From NCBI RefSeq assembly GCF_000521505.1, contig NZ_CP003915.1:3224001-3288000 (forward strand): a DNA stretch of 64,000 nucleotides. Reading direction: 5' to 3'. Shown here piece by piece: positions 53,500 to 62,359 of the stretch. The notes below the pieces were generated by a model, which did no database searches, was not told where the DNA came from, and saw only the letters and a program-made list of their open reading frames with translations. The position numbers and the translations under genes were made by a program. How positions within the stretch are numbered: position 1 is the first letter of the stretch; every line of letters begins with the position of its first letter. The DNA is from Advenella mimigardefordensis DPN7 (lineage in GTDB: Bacteria > Pseudomonadota > Gammaproteobacteria > Burkholderiales > Burkholderiaceae_B).

Positions 53500-54150
53500 A
53501 TGCTGGTGACCCGCCCTCAACTACCGGCCTACGATCCGATACAGCTCGTGGGCCAGGTCCTCAGTATTGATAATGGCATTTGTACGGTACACTGCGACGG
53601 TGCCAACTGGCATTGCACCCGGGCGCTCAGTTGTCTGGTCGAACCGCAAATCGGAGATGAAGTCCTGATCAGCGGTCCGGATCGCGATCGCGTTTTCTTG
53701 CTTGCCATCATTGCCCGCCCTGAAAACACGACCGTCACACTCTCGGTAACCGGGGATATGGCGATCCGCAGCGAAGCGGGCGCCGTGAGCGTGCATTCAG
53801 CAAAGCTGACCCATATCCACAGTGATCAGGCGGTCAAGCTGACTGCTCCAAGCCATGAGCAGGAAAACGATTCGGCCATCATGAAGATAGGCCAGATGAA
53901 CTATCTGGGAAAAAAACTCGACGCCGTCGTCGGCAGCACAGACTTTTTCTCGAATGTGATCGGACTGATGTCGGACAGCTTCAAAAGCGTGGCGCGGCTT
54001 TGTTTCCGACATGTCAAGGAAGTCGATCACGTCAGGGCACAGACCATCGACTACGAAGCAGAGAAACTGACCCGGGTACATGGTGGCTATACCACCCTGA
54101 CCGCACAGGAAGTCATGAAAATCAACGGCGATCAGATTCACATGAGTTGA
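53500..54150 (+). CDS. DUF3540 domain protein (T6SS-associated)
   Basis: A 216-residue protein with an N-terminal OB-like region (VGQVLSIDNGICTVHCDGANWHCTRALSCLVEPQIGDEVLI) and a C-terminal region with beta-helix-like repeats (TLSVTGDMAIRSEAGAVSVHSAKLTHIHS; AQEVMKINGDQIHMS). DUF3540 genes occur next to vgrG, DUF2169 and PAAR-like genes. AGGAG at 53488-53492 supports the ATG. The protein may be a structural or chaperone-like partner of the tip. No experimental role is known to me. Confidence 0.85.
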   Translation: MLVTRPQLPAYDPIQLVGQVLSIDNGICTVHCDGANWHCTRALSCLVEPQIGDEVLISGPDRDRVFLLAIIARPENTTVTLSVTGDMAIRSEAGAVSVHSAKLTHIHSDQAVKLTAPSHEQENDSAIMKIGQMNYLGKKLDAVVGSTDFFSNVIGLMSDSFKSVARLCFRHVKEVDHVRAQTIDYEAEKLTRVHGGYTTLTAQEVMKINGDQIHMS

Positions 54151-54153
54151 TCC

Positions 54154-54165
54154 CCACGTACGTGG
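54154..54165. repeat. 12-bp perfect palindrome
   Basis: CCACGTACGTGG, 15 bp before the DUF2169 start codon. It may be a small operator or simply a loop-less dyad. No further copies were found in the operon. Confidence 0.5.
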
Positions 54166-54179
54166 TTCGATAAGCAATA

Positions 54180-56939
54180 ATGAAAACAGTCAAACCTCTA
54201 CGACTGGGCGTCTTAACCCGCCCATTCGGGTTACAGGAAAAAAGCTATCTGGGTGTCGTCGTATATGCGCTGGTGGATTTCAATGGCGAATCCCCGAAAC
54301 TCGTACCCGATGCCGAGCTGACCACTCATCTTTTGCAGGACATGGATTGCGAAGGTATTCTGGATCTCGTTCTGCCAAAACCTGTACCGGAGTTTCTTGT
54401 CAGCGGCAACGCCTATACCGCACATCAGCAGGATAAAACGCGTTGCGCGGTACGGGTACAGGTAGACAAACTGGAAAAAAGTTTGCTGGTTTCCGGCGAG
54501 CGCTACTGGCTGAACGGTACCATGACCTCACCCCAGGCATTCGATGAAATGCCTGTCAGCTGGAGCCATGCATACGGGGGTGCGGATTTCGCCGAAAACC
54601 CGGCCGGCAAGGGTCGCGATCGGGAGTGGATCAATGGCAGCTGGGTGCGGCGCTTACCCAACGTAGAGGCGCCCGCCAGTACCATGCATCGACAGGATCA
54701 GGCAATACTTCCTGCCTCTTTCGGCCCGGTCCTTTTGACACGCCCACGCCGTTACTCGCAGGTAGGCACGTTCAGCCAGGAATGGATGCAAAACGACATG
54801 AACGCATTCTTCCCCGATATGGACCCTCGGCTGTTCAACGCAGCCGAACCCGATCAACGCTGGCCAGACCGCGATAGCTTGCCTTTAGGCGCATCGTTTC
54901 GCATATGGAATATGCATCCCGAACAGCATTGCTGGAGCGGCATCCTGCCTGACTGGAAGGCGAGATGCTTCGTATTGCAGCAAATGTCCAGTGCCAGAGA
55001 ACCGGAACACGAAGCATTCCTGGAGGTCGACCTGAGGCCGACCACAGTATGGTTCTTGCCGAATATCCGGCACGCTATTCTGATGTATCATGGCGCGTTG
55101 CCCGTTGCACAGTCCTACGCGGAAGACGCGTTGGCCATACTGCCGGCCATGGAACTGCCGGACCAGCCAAAAACCAAGTCCTATTACCGACAGATTTTTG
55201 ATCAGCGCAACGACATGGAAACGGGCGCCCTGTATACCTTGCGTGATCGTGACCTGATTCCCAAATCCATCATGGGAGACTGGCTGGATACCAAGCCCCA
55301 GTTGCAAAGCCCATTCCTGGACAACGCGCATAAATTCGAGCAGCGCAAAAGAGCGCAGATCCGTGCCTTTCTGAATAAACATGGCACGAGCCTTCCGGAC
55401 AGCGAACGCGATGAGCTCAATGCGCTGGTTCCCGAGTTTGTCGGTCCGCCCTTTCCCGCAGATCCGGAGCATATGCCCGAATTGCACGAACGGATGCAAA
55501 AACTCAAGGCCGATGCGATGGCACAATTGGAAGCGCAAAAACAGAGCGCGCGCCAACAATTGTCGGAACTGAATGCCGTCGACCCGCAACACACCGGATC
55601 GAAGGACGCCGAAGGGGCTGCGCCCGCACTGGACGCCGCGCAGATTGAAGAGATCGGCAGGCACATTGATTCGCCCGCCCCGGCCGATCGTCAACAAATG
55701 CAGGATGCTTTCGGAGAATTAACGAAACAGCAGGAAAAGCTCGAAGCCGACTGGGAAAAATGGTCACAGCAACACGGAGACCCGGATAATACGACGACAA
55801 AACTGAAAGACATGAAGCAGCAGCGGGAGCAATCACGCAAGCAACTGGGGAAAATCAATCTGTATTCGGCGCACCTGATCGGCGGAAAAATCATTGTCGA
55901 CAGCCATGTCGCTGACAAAAAACGGTCCGAAGCACAACAACGTTATGCTGAAGGACAGTCCATGCAGGACATGAATCTTGCCGGCGCAAATCTGTCAAAC
56001 CTGGAATTTGTCGATGCAGACATCTCGGGTTCGGACTTATCCGGCGCCGATCTGACCGGTGCTGTCTTTCGGCGTTGCAATCTTACAAATGTCATCCTCA
56101 GCAGAGCCTCTATCCAGGACGCAAGCTTTACCGATTGCGAATTGAACGGCACTAACCTGGGCGAAACCCAGGTTGAAAGAAGCAATTTCTCCGGCTCCAG
56201 ACTGAAAAATGTCATTTTGCACAAAACCGAATTTTCCCGTTGCGATTTCCGGCAAACCCGGTGGCAGGATATCCTGAACAATACGCATGCGCGATTCTCG
56301 GCATGCCGCTTTGATGCATCCAGCGCCGACAAAACTGTTTTCGTGCAGTGCCACTTTGAAAATAGCAGCTTTTATCAGGCAAAATTCTCACAGACTATCT
56401 TCCAGCAAACGACACTGGTCAATGTGAATTTCGAACAATCGCAGCAGAAAAGCGCCGGATTTGTTGCCTGCGATATGGACACCATTAACTTTTCGCAAGC
56501 GCGGCTTGATGGCGTATCGTTCATATACAAGCTGAACATTCGGCACTGCGCATTCCGGGAAACCAGACTAAAAGGCTGCAGCTTCAAGGGCACCGTCCTG
56601 CACGGCATCCAGGCTCAGAAGGCTCGCCTGCAGTACTGCGACCTGACACTGGCCGATCTGCGCTACGCCGACTTCACGGGCGCAGATATGCATCATTGCG
56701 TGCTCAAATCCGCCAATCTTCGCGATAGTCTTTTTAATCAGGCCGACTTCACCTCCGCTATTTTGACCAAGGCGGATTTGCGCGGTGCGGATCTGCGTTA
56801 TGCGAACTTTTGTACAGCCGACATTTCCGAAGTACGCATGGATAACACAACCTTGATCGAAAATATCTACACCGAGCATACCAAGCGCTATCCGCTATAC
56901 CGGGAACCATTCGCACAACAGGATGGCGCACGCCCATGA
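54180..56939 (+). CDS. DUF2169 protein with C-terminal pentapeptide repeats
   Basis: A 919-residue protein. The N-terminal DUF2169 domain (about 10-310) has PVSWSHAYGGADFAENPAGKG, PRLFNAAEPDQRWPDRDSLPLGASFRIWNMHPE and LWRVDLRPTTVWFLP-like segments. A Gln/Glu-rich coiled coil (about 400-560: AQLEAQKQSARQQLSEL, QQEKLEADWEKWSQQH) follows. Pentapeptide repeats fill about 590-900 (SGADLTGAVFRRCNLTNVIL). DUF2169 proteins are linked to T6SS tips and act as adaptors/chaperones in several genomes; the repeats form a quadrilateral beta-helix. Its stop overlaps the next gene by ATGA. Confidence 0.88.
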   Translation: MKTVKPLRLGVLTRPFGLQEKSYLGVVVYALVDFNGESPKLVPDAELTTHLLQDMDCEGILDLVLPKPVPEFLVSGNAYTAHQQDKTRCAVRVQVDKLEKSLLVSGERYWLNGTMTSPQAFDEMPVSWSHAYGGADFAENPAGKGRDREWINGSWVRRLPNVEAPASTMHRQDQAILPASFGPVLLTRPRRYSQVGTFSQEWMQNDMNAFFPDMDPRLFNAAEPDQRWPDRDSLPLGASFRIWNMHPEQHCWSGILPDWKARCFVLQQMSSAREPEHEAFLEVDLRPTTVWFLPNIRHAILMYHGALPVAQSYAEDALAILPAMELPDQPKTKSYYRQIFDQRNDMETGALYTLRDRDLIPKSIMGDWLDTKPQLQSPFLDNAHKFEQRKRAQIRAFLNKHGTSLPDSERDELNALVPEFVGPPFPADPEHMPELHERMQKLKADAMAQLEAQKQSARQQLSELNAVDPQHTGSKDAEGAAPALDAAQIEEIGRHIDSPAPADRQQMQDAFGELTKQQEKLEADWEKWSQQHGDPDNTTTKLKDMKQQREQSRKQLGKINLYSAHLIGGKIIVDSHVADKKRSEAQQRYAEGQSMQDMNLAGANLSNLEFVDADISGSDLSGADLTGAVFRRCNLTNVILSRASIQDASFTDCELNGTNLGETQVERSNFSGSRLKNVILHKTEFSRCDFRQTRWQDILNNTHARFSACRFDASSADKTVFVQCHFENSSFYQAKFSQTIFQQTTLVNVNFEQSQQKSAGFVACDMDTINFSQARLDGVSFIYKLNIRHCAFRETRLKGCSFKGTVLHGIQAQKARLQYCDLTLADLRYADFTGADMHHCVLKSANLRDSLFNQADFTSAILTKADLRGADLRYANFCTADISEVRMDNTTLIENIYTEHTKRYPLYREPFAQQDGARP

Positions 56940-58006
56940 TTTCGCCCTCGACCCGCCAACAGTTCTTTGACTGCCTTGATAGTTACGAGCCGATACAGGA
57001 AAAAAATTTTGCCGGTCTTTCCCTTGGAAACACAGAGCTGTCGGGTCGCGTTTTCGAAAAGGTCGATTTCACCGGAGCCGACTTTAGCGGATCGCGCCTG
57101 GATAACATCGTTTTCACCAACTGCCGCTTTGACAGCAGCGTTTTTGAACGCGCAGACTTGCTGCGTTGCCTGTTTTCGGGATGTGAGCTAACCGCAAGCC
57201 GTTTCTCCCATGCCTCGCTCAGGGAATGTTCCATTGTCGAAAGCCAACTGGCAAAAGCGCTTTTCTCAGAAGCAATCCTGGATAGCTGCACCTTCGGCCA
57301 GACGAACCTGAGCGCCGCCATTCTGTCGCAAACGGAATGCAAAAAAACGACTTTTTTCGAAACCGATCTGACGCAGACCGATTTTGTCGGTAGTACGTTT
57401 GAAATCAGCGTCTTTTTCCGCAACGACCTGAGACAGACACGGTTCGATGATTGCTATTTCGAAAAAACCGTTATGAACGAAACCCTGCTCGCCGGGCAAC
57501 GTTTCACCGGACTGACGTTTCAGCACTGTCCTTTCGTCAAGAGCGATTTGAAGCAGGCCATTTTCCAGGACTGTTACCTTGCCGGATGCAATTTCCAGGA
57601 AAGTCAGCTGAACAACGCCCTATTCAGCGCATGCGATTGCACCAATGCCATATTCATCGAGTCAGACGCGCCGTCAGTCCGGTTTTCGGACACCCAGCTA
57701 TCGCAAAGCATGTGGATACAGGCCGTGGCCACCGACGCCCACTTCACAGACTGTAATATGACAGAAAGCATCCTGCATGAAGCTAATTGTGAAAACGCCC
57801 GGTGGAACCGTTCGGATCTGACCCGGGCCGATTTTTCCCGAGCCAATCTGCGCCATACTCAGTTTGAATCAGTCACACTGCGTGACACGCTATTTCATCG
57901 GGCCCTGGTTTCCGACGGCGCATTGCTACGCAAACCTGGCGCTTTGCCGCAACGAGATTACCTGCATGAGGCCGAGCTATGGACGCAACAGGCAAGGTCC
58001 CGATGA
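56936..58006 (+). CDS. pentapeptide repeat protein
   Basis: A 356-residue protein that is almost entirely pentapeptide repeats, such as ADFSGSRLDNIVFTNCRF, TNLSAAILSQTECKKTTFF and ADFSRANLRHTQFESVTL. Such proteins fold as right-handed quadrilateral beta-helices. It starts with the ATGA overlap to the DUF2169 gene, implying a joint complex. A pairing of PPR-fused adaptor and free PPR protein is typical for DUF2169 loci. No enzymatic motif is visible. Confidence 0.88.
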   Translation: MISPSTRQQFFDCLDSYEPIQEKNFAGLSLGNTELSGRVFEKVDFTGADFSGSRLDNIVFTNCRFDSSVFERADLLRCLFSGCELTASRFSHASLRECSIVESQLAKALFSEAILDSCTFGQTNLSAAILSQTECKKTTFFETDLTQTDFVGSTFEISVFFRNDLRQTRFDDCYFEKTVMNETLLAGQRFTGLTFQHCPFVKSDLKQAIFQDCYLAGCNFQESQLNNALFSACDCTNAIFIESDAPSVRFSDTQLSQSMWIQAVATDAHFTDCNMTESILHEANCENARWNRSDLTRADFSRANLRHTQFESVTLRDTLFHRALVSDGALLRKPGALPQRDYLHEAELWTQQARSR

Positions 58007-58039
58007 CCATCCCGCGTTGATCGTCTGAGTGACAGGAAG

Positions 58040-58087
58040 CAACGCCTCGCAGCCAGGCTCGCGCAACAGGTTTCGGGAAAGGCGTTG
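58040..58087. terminator. possible bidirectional terminator, convergent T6SS genes
   Basis: CAACGCCT (58040-58047) and AGGCGTTG (58080-58087) pair across a 32-nt loop. It lies between the ends of the pentapeptide gene (58006) and of the vgrG-linked gene (58089). The long loop makes it a weak call. Confidence 0.3.
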
Positions 58088-58088
58088 T

Positions 58089-58463
58089 TCAGGCAAAAAC
58101 AAAAATCCGGTTAGGGGACGGGATCAGATTGGTGGACAAAACGCCATTGATAATATTGCTCAAACCCATGGAAATCCAGCGACAAACCGGTAAGGCACCG
58201 GAAAACACCCGGAAGCTGACATTGATGAATTTGGTCGCAAAGCATTTGACCACGGGCACCAGCACGCCCAATATCCCGGTTTCATTGGCCCAGGTTATCA
58301 TCGTAGGCATGGGGCAGCACTCCAAATCCAGCCCGGGCGTAAACACCCGGGAAAGCGGATTGGGGATCATGGTGATTTTAGGACCAAAATTGGGGCGAGG
58401 CCCCAGTATCATCACATCGACCAGCGTCACACTTGATCCGATTCGGCCCTGTAAAATTGGCAT
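58089..58463 (-). CDS. unknown 124-aa protein in PAAR/cargo position downstream of vgrG
   Basis: It begins 14 nt after the vgrG stop, with GGAG 10 nt upstream of ATG, so it is a real co-transcribed gene. The sequence (MPILQGRIGSSVTLVDVMIL, PRPNFGPKITMIPNPLSRVF, CRWISMGLSNIINGVLST, PSPNRIFVFA) is Gly/Pro/hydrophobic and beta-rich, without a clear signal peptide. A PAAR or DUF4150 protein is expected here, and short beta-rich sequence fits, but I do not find a definite PAAR signature. It could also be a small effector, adaptor or membrane-inserting toxin. The other strand has an ORF (58129-58467) with no start signal. Confidence 0.7.
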   Translation of the reverse strand: MPILQGRIGSSVTLVDVMILGPRPNFGPKITMIPNPLSRVFTPGLDLECCPMPTMITWANETGILGVLVPVVKCFATKFINVSFRVFSGALPVCRWISMGLSNIINGVLSTNLIPSPNRIFVFA

Positions 58464-58477
58464 TTAATTGTTCTCCG

Positions 58478-60904
58478 TCAAGCAAATAGTTTCAAACCGG
58501 CAAGGGTAACGCCCAGGCCCTGTAATGTGGTTTTCGCGGCTGTTGTTTTCAGATCGATCCCGTCCGCCTTCCAACTCGCCCCGCTAACATCGACTTTCAC
58601 CGCCTGATTGCTGAACTTCAGTCCCGTTAAGGCCAGATTCAAGCCGTCCAGCTGCATGGCGATACCCCGGAGCGCGACTCGAAGCGGCTGTACTTGAATT
58701 GCCAGGCTCGAATAACCAAAATTCACCGCCCAGGTCACCGATACCTTGATCGGCATTACGTCATAGCCAAGAATCGTAACCGCCTTGTAATCGATACCGG
58801 AAACGGTGGTGTCCCTGCCAGCCTTATAGTTATTGACTGCGTGCGAGGTCACATTTTTTATCTCGCCGCTGGACGCGGTAATCGTATACTTTTTGCACAG
58901 GATCTCAAAGTCCTGTTTCGTTGCATCAAAAAGCACCTTTCCTCCGTGCTTCGACGTAAAGGTATTTTCATACGTATGTGTCGCCGCGCCCGTTACCGTG
59001 ACATCTTCTGTCTCTGCAACGGTGCGCGTCAGTTTGTTTTTGTAGTGCAGCGTCGCAGCCTCTTTCACGTCCTGATGCAGCGTACCGTCTATGGTGTGGT
59101 GTTCATTCGATTTCACATAAACGGTATTGGTGCCTTCCTCGACTCGAAAAACATTATTGCCGGTGATGATCTTTGTTGTCGCGCCACCCTTGATATGGTC
59201 TGTCAGGCCAGAAGCAGTAATGTCTCTATGCACACCCGCGTCAAACGTTTCCTTTTCATGTCCGACAATATGCGTAGTGCGGGTGCCCGTTACATCCCGC
59301 GTCTCAGTCTCGCCCACCGTCGTTTTCAAATTGGCGCCTACGGTGACCGTCAGATTGCGTACCACGTTCAACACCATATCCAGCTGCGCACGCATATCCA
59401 CCAGTTCCTGGCCCAGCTTATCTTCGAAGATCATCTGGTTACGCATGCTGGGATCGCCGAATACAGACTGGCTGCGAAAGCCACTCTGCGTTGCATTGGC
59501 CGGCAACGATACCGGCGGCATGTTCTGCGCGTTATACACCCGCCCCAGAATCACCGGCCGATCCGGATTTCCGCCGATAAAATCAACCACCACTTCGTCG
59601 TTGATACGCGGCAGTTGCAGTCCGCCGAAACCACCACCTGCCCATGGGCTGGATACACGAATCCAGCAAGAGCTGTTCTCGTCCCCGGTCGCCTGGCGAT
59701 CCCAGTGGAACATGACCTTGATACGGCCATATTGATCGGTCCACAACTCTTCACCCGCAGGCCCGACGACACGAGCCGTTTGCGGCCCACTGGTTTTGGG
59801 CTGAGGCGTTACGCGGGGCGCGCGAAATTGAATATTGGATGGCAAGGCACGGAAGATCACTTCAAAATGATCCTCTTGTTCAGTACCGGTAGAATAACCG
59901 GCCACGCTCATGTTATAGCTGGCCGATACACAAAGGTATTCGCGGTTTTCGGTACGACGGGGATGGTTACGCAGCTTGAAATTGCGTCCAGGCTCTACAG
60001 CGCGGATATTGCAGATGCCAAGCACCTGCTCTCTTGCGCCCTGTATTTCCTGTAGTCGCAGACGAGCATATTTTTCACCGTGGTCGGCTTCCTGGTACCC
60101 GCCCTGCCACTCGTAGATTTCCAGCTTGTCGGTGTTGGCCGTTTCGGCATTCTTGCTGGTCGAATCCAGACGTGCGCTCGGCTTGCGGAAATCGTAGTCA
60201 ACCGTGGCGTAGCCGCCCGGCGTGATCTGCGCCTGTACATGCCAGTCTGAGACGAATTCTTCATGCGCCAGCATGTGCATCTGGCCATCGTAGAACGTAT
60301 AGGTATCGTGACCGGGCGCGGGCTCATGCGTAGACATATCGTCTGTCAGCACCAGTGTGTGCTCGCCGTTCTCATGACGGAACCAGTAATAGATACCCTC
60401 ATGCTCCATCAATCGACTGACAAAATCGAAATCTGATTCCTGATACTGTACGCAATATTCCCAATTGCGATACGACTCGGTCAGATTGTATTCCACCGGG
60501 AAGCTGTAAGCACCCAGCACCTGCTTGAGAATATCAACCACCGATTTATTCTGGAAAATGCGATTATCTCTGGATTGAGTCAGATACCAGAGAGACGGTC
60601 TTACGGTCGCGCGATAAACATAATATTCGGAATTGAGTAATTCACGCCCCACCAGCTCGAACCGGATGATCTGGCCATTCAGGTAATGCGGTGCACCGCT
60701 GGCGGTTTCCACCTGCAATGTGAGTGGCTTGCCCAGCAGCGACCGGACATCCAGCATATAGGTTTTAGCGACCAGTTCGACATTGAACTCAAATAATTCC
60801 GAGAGCCCGGCCTGCCCTTTCATGCTTTTGAAGTGAAGCACCTCGGGCATCGGTGTATGCGCGATAACGGGCCGGTTCTGTAACTGAGGGATATCCATGT
60901 TCAT
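58478..60904 (-). CDS. vgrG: type VI secretion system tip protein VgrG
   Basis: An 808-residue spike protein. The N-terminal gp27-like part (about 20-340) includes FKSMKGQAGLSELFEFNVELVAK and MEHEGIYYWFRHENGEHTL. The gp5-like OB domain (about 385-475) has YGRIKVMFHWDRQ, SCWIRVSSPWAGGGFGGLQLPRINDEVVVDFIGGNPDRPVILGRVYN. The beta-helix needle follows to about 700, then a region of about 90 residues (YKAVTILGYDVMP to the end) is predicted mostly amphipathic and may be a cargo or extension domain. Trimeric tip of the injection device. An ATG at 60898 with GAGAG before it is an alternative start. Confidence 0.93.
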   Translation of the reverse strand: MNMDIPQLQNRPVIAHTPMPEVLHFKSMKGQAGLSELFEFNVELVAKTYMLDVRSLLGKPLTLQVETASGAPHYLNGQIIRFELVGRELLNSEYYVYRATVRPSLWYLTQSRDNRIFQNKSVVDILKQVLGAYSFPVEYNLTESYRNWEYCVQYQESDFDFVSRLMEHEGIYYWFRHENGEHTLVLTDDMSTHEPAPGHDTYTFYDGQMHMLAHEEFVSDWHVQAQITPGGYATVDYDFRKPSARLDSTSKNAETANTDKLEIYEWQGGYQEADHGEKYARLRLQEIQGAREQVLGICNIRAVEPGRNFKLRNHPRRTENREYLCVSASYNMSVAGYSTGTEQEDHFEVIFRALPSNIQFRAPRVTPQPKTSGPQTARVVGPAGEELWTDQYGRIKVMFHWDRQATGDENSSCWIRVSSPWAGGGFGGLQLPRINDEVVVDFIGGNPDRPVILGRVYNAQNMPPVSLPANATQSGFRSQSVFGDPSMRNQMIFEDKLGQELVDMRAQLDMVLNVVRNLTVTVGANLKTTVGETETRDVTGTRTTHIVGHEKETFDAGVHRDITASGLTDHIKGGATTKIITGNNVFRVEEGTNTVYVKSNEHHTIDGTLHQDVKEAATLHYKNKLTRTVAETEDVTVTGAATHTYENTFTSKHGGKVLFDATKQDFEILCKKYTITASSGEIKNVTSHAVNNYKAGRDTTVSGIDYKAVTILGYDVMPIKVSVTWAVNFGYSSLAIQVQPLRVALRGIAMQLDGLNLALTGLKFSNQAVKVDVSGASWKADGIDLKTTAAKTTLQGLGVTLAGLKLFA

Positions 60905-61491
60905 CTCTCGCGCTGGGCGCGTGCTGGTCGATCAAAAAAAGGGGCGGATTTGCGTGTATGAGCGATGCTCATCGTTTGTGATCAGGACTGCCTGTCAAAT
61001 GGGCCTCTGTCCAACATGATCAATAGTCAGCTATTGCAGTTGCTATTGATTCATCTGATCGGGACAGCACAAATCATAGGCAGGCTTTATGTCAGAATAA
61101 TTACCTGAATAAGTCGTCATCCCTTGGGTAAGCGCCTATACGCCCGCAAACCACCGTATAACACGCTGACAGCAGCGGCGCGCACCATAGAAGGAACACA
61201 CTTTTACATATGAAATATTCTCTAATATATGAAATGAGGCATAAAAGCAGCATTCCCGTGCACTTTGACCAGACCGGACCGGACGCTTCGTCGTGTCGTT
61301 CGGAAGTCGCCACTGACCAATTCTGAAGTGCAGCCATTGATTCAATCAGCAACGATTTAACCTGCTCTGATAGCAGTATGTACTGTTATTATTTCTGTCA
61401 TATTACTGACGTAATATGATGATGATTGTTTCGGCATCCTCCCTGTACTACAACGATTGTCGGATACAGATATCGCGGTGAACTTACGTTT
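60905..61491. other. divergent intergenic region, vgrG and a membrane protein
   Basis: 587 bases with no supported gene. CAATAG-N4-CTATTG at 61021-61036, followed by a further CTATTG at 61043-61048, is a dyad about 120-145 bp from the vgrG start. A minus-strand ORF of 83 codons (61101-61352) has no family features and no strong start. Promoters for both flanking genes must lie here. Confidence 0.4.
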
Positions 61492-61950
61492 ATGTCCAAT
61501 ACAAAAAGTACTGCCCGCCTGGGCTGGAAATTATTTGCTCTTTCCTGGATCCCCTTTATTGGAATCTTTTCCTATGTCTTCTATCCAGTAGAAGATTGGC
61601 TACCGCCGATTTCGATATATTGTCTGGTGATCTCAATGAGCATGATGCTCGGCGGCATCATATTGATTCTTATATCGCTATCGGCTGGCGCCAGCGATAA
61701 TCGACGGGTCCGCGAGACCGGCGAGCGTGGCCAGGCCACTATCCTGTCGGTGGAAGATTCAGGTACCCGGATCAATGATCATTTCGTATTAAACGTGGGT
61801 GTTCGCATTACACCCACTTTCGGCCCGGCCTTCGAGACCGTATGCAGCCAGGTTATTCCAATCTACCATATGGCGCAGATCCAGAAAAACAATACGGTGA
61901 ACGTGCTGTACCTGAAAGAGACACAGGAAGCAGTGATTGATTTTGATTGA
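61492..61950 (+). CDS. two-TM membrane protein, paralogue of the 52866 protein
   Basis: A 152-residue protein with two hydrophobic segments (about 9-30, LGWKLFALSWIPFIGIFSYVF; about 41-64, IYCLVISMSMMLGGIILILISL) and a cytosolic domain ATILSVEDSGTRINDHFVL, with PTFGPAFETVCSQVIPIYHMAQI and VNVLYLKETQEAVIDFD. The SxEDxxxxIN and VNVLY positions match the 52866 protein. Divergent from vgrG. Function unknown; possibly an immunity or accessory protein of the tip locus. Confidence 0.65.
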   Translation: MSNTKSTARLGWKLFALSWIPFIGIFSYVFYPVEDWLPPISIYCLVISMSMMLGGIILILISLSAGASDNRRVRETGERGQATILSVEDSGTRINDHFVLNVGVRITPTFGPAFETVCSQVIPIYHMAQIQKNNTVNVLYLKETQEAVIDFD

Positions 61951-62359
61951 TGGGTTGCCTTAGAATCCGGTATCTGAAGCTGTAAGCTGAAAGCAGAACC
62001 GGGTTGCAGAGCATAGTACCCATGCTCTTCAGATTGTCCTGCGGACGATAGGAAAATGGCCAGAGCGCAGTTGCCAGAAAGAGGCGACAAAAAATAGAAA
62101 AAAACAGAGGCAAAAAAAAGAGACCTTTAACACCACTGACAGGCCCTGCTTGCTGCGTATGGGATTTGAGCCTGCCACCGGATTAAAGGTCCAGACAAAT
62201 AGTATTGCTGTGATCGGTTATTTACCTTGATCTGGGTAAATTTTTTTGCATTTTTTGCAAAAAAATGGCGATATTTTTTTCTCTATGTTGACCGAATGCC
62301 ATCGAAACGACTCATCCGCTGACACAACGTGCGCCAGCGAAAGTGCACACGGCTTTTTA
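61951..62359. other. intergenic AT-rich region with inverted repeat
   Basis: 409 bases. A perfect 10-bp inverted repeat (TTTTTTTGCA / TGCAAAAAAA, 62241-62265, loop of 5) lies within a T/A-rich tract. No protein-coding gene with a credible start is seen. The nearest gene, the dehydrogenase, ends at 62360 on the minus strand. Confidence 0.45.
62241..62265. repeat. 10-bp perfect inverted repeat, 5-nt loop
   Basis: TTTTTTTGCA (62241-62250), TTTTT, TGCAAAAAAA (62256-62265). On the minus strand it could serve as a terminator-like hairpin for the dehydrogenase gene, 95 bp downstream of its stop, but the stem is almost only A-T pairs. Confidence 0.6.

Noticed and set aside
58129..58467. 112-codon plus-strand ORF opposite the vgrG-linked gene
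   Set aside because: It has no ribosome-binding site and lies antisense to a gene with a strong GGAG and operon context; the opposite strand is preferred.
58694..60055. 453-codon plus-strand ORF opposite vgrG
   Set aside because: It is antisense to a full-length VgrG with all conserved motifs, has no Shine-Dalgarno and no recognisable protein; it is a shadow of high-GC codon usage.
61101..61352. 83-codon minus-strand ORF upstream of vgrG
   Set aside because: No Shine-Dalgarno, unstructured composition, no similarity recognised; left as intergenic.
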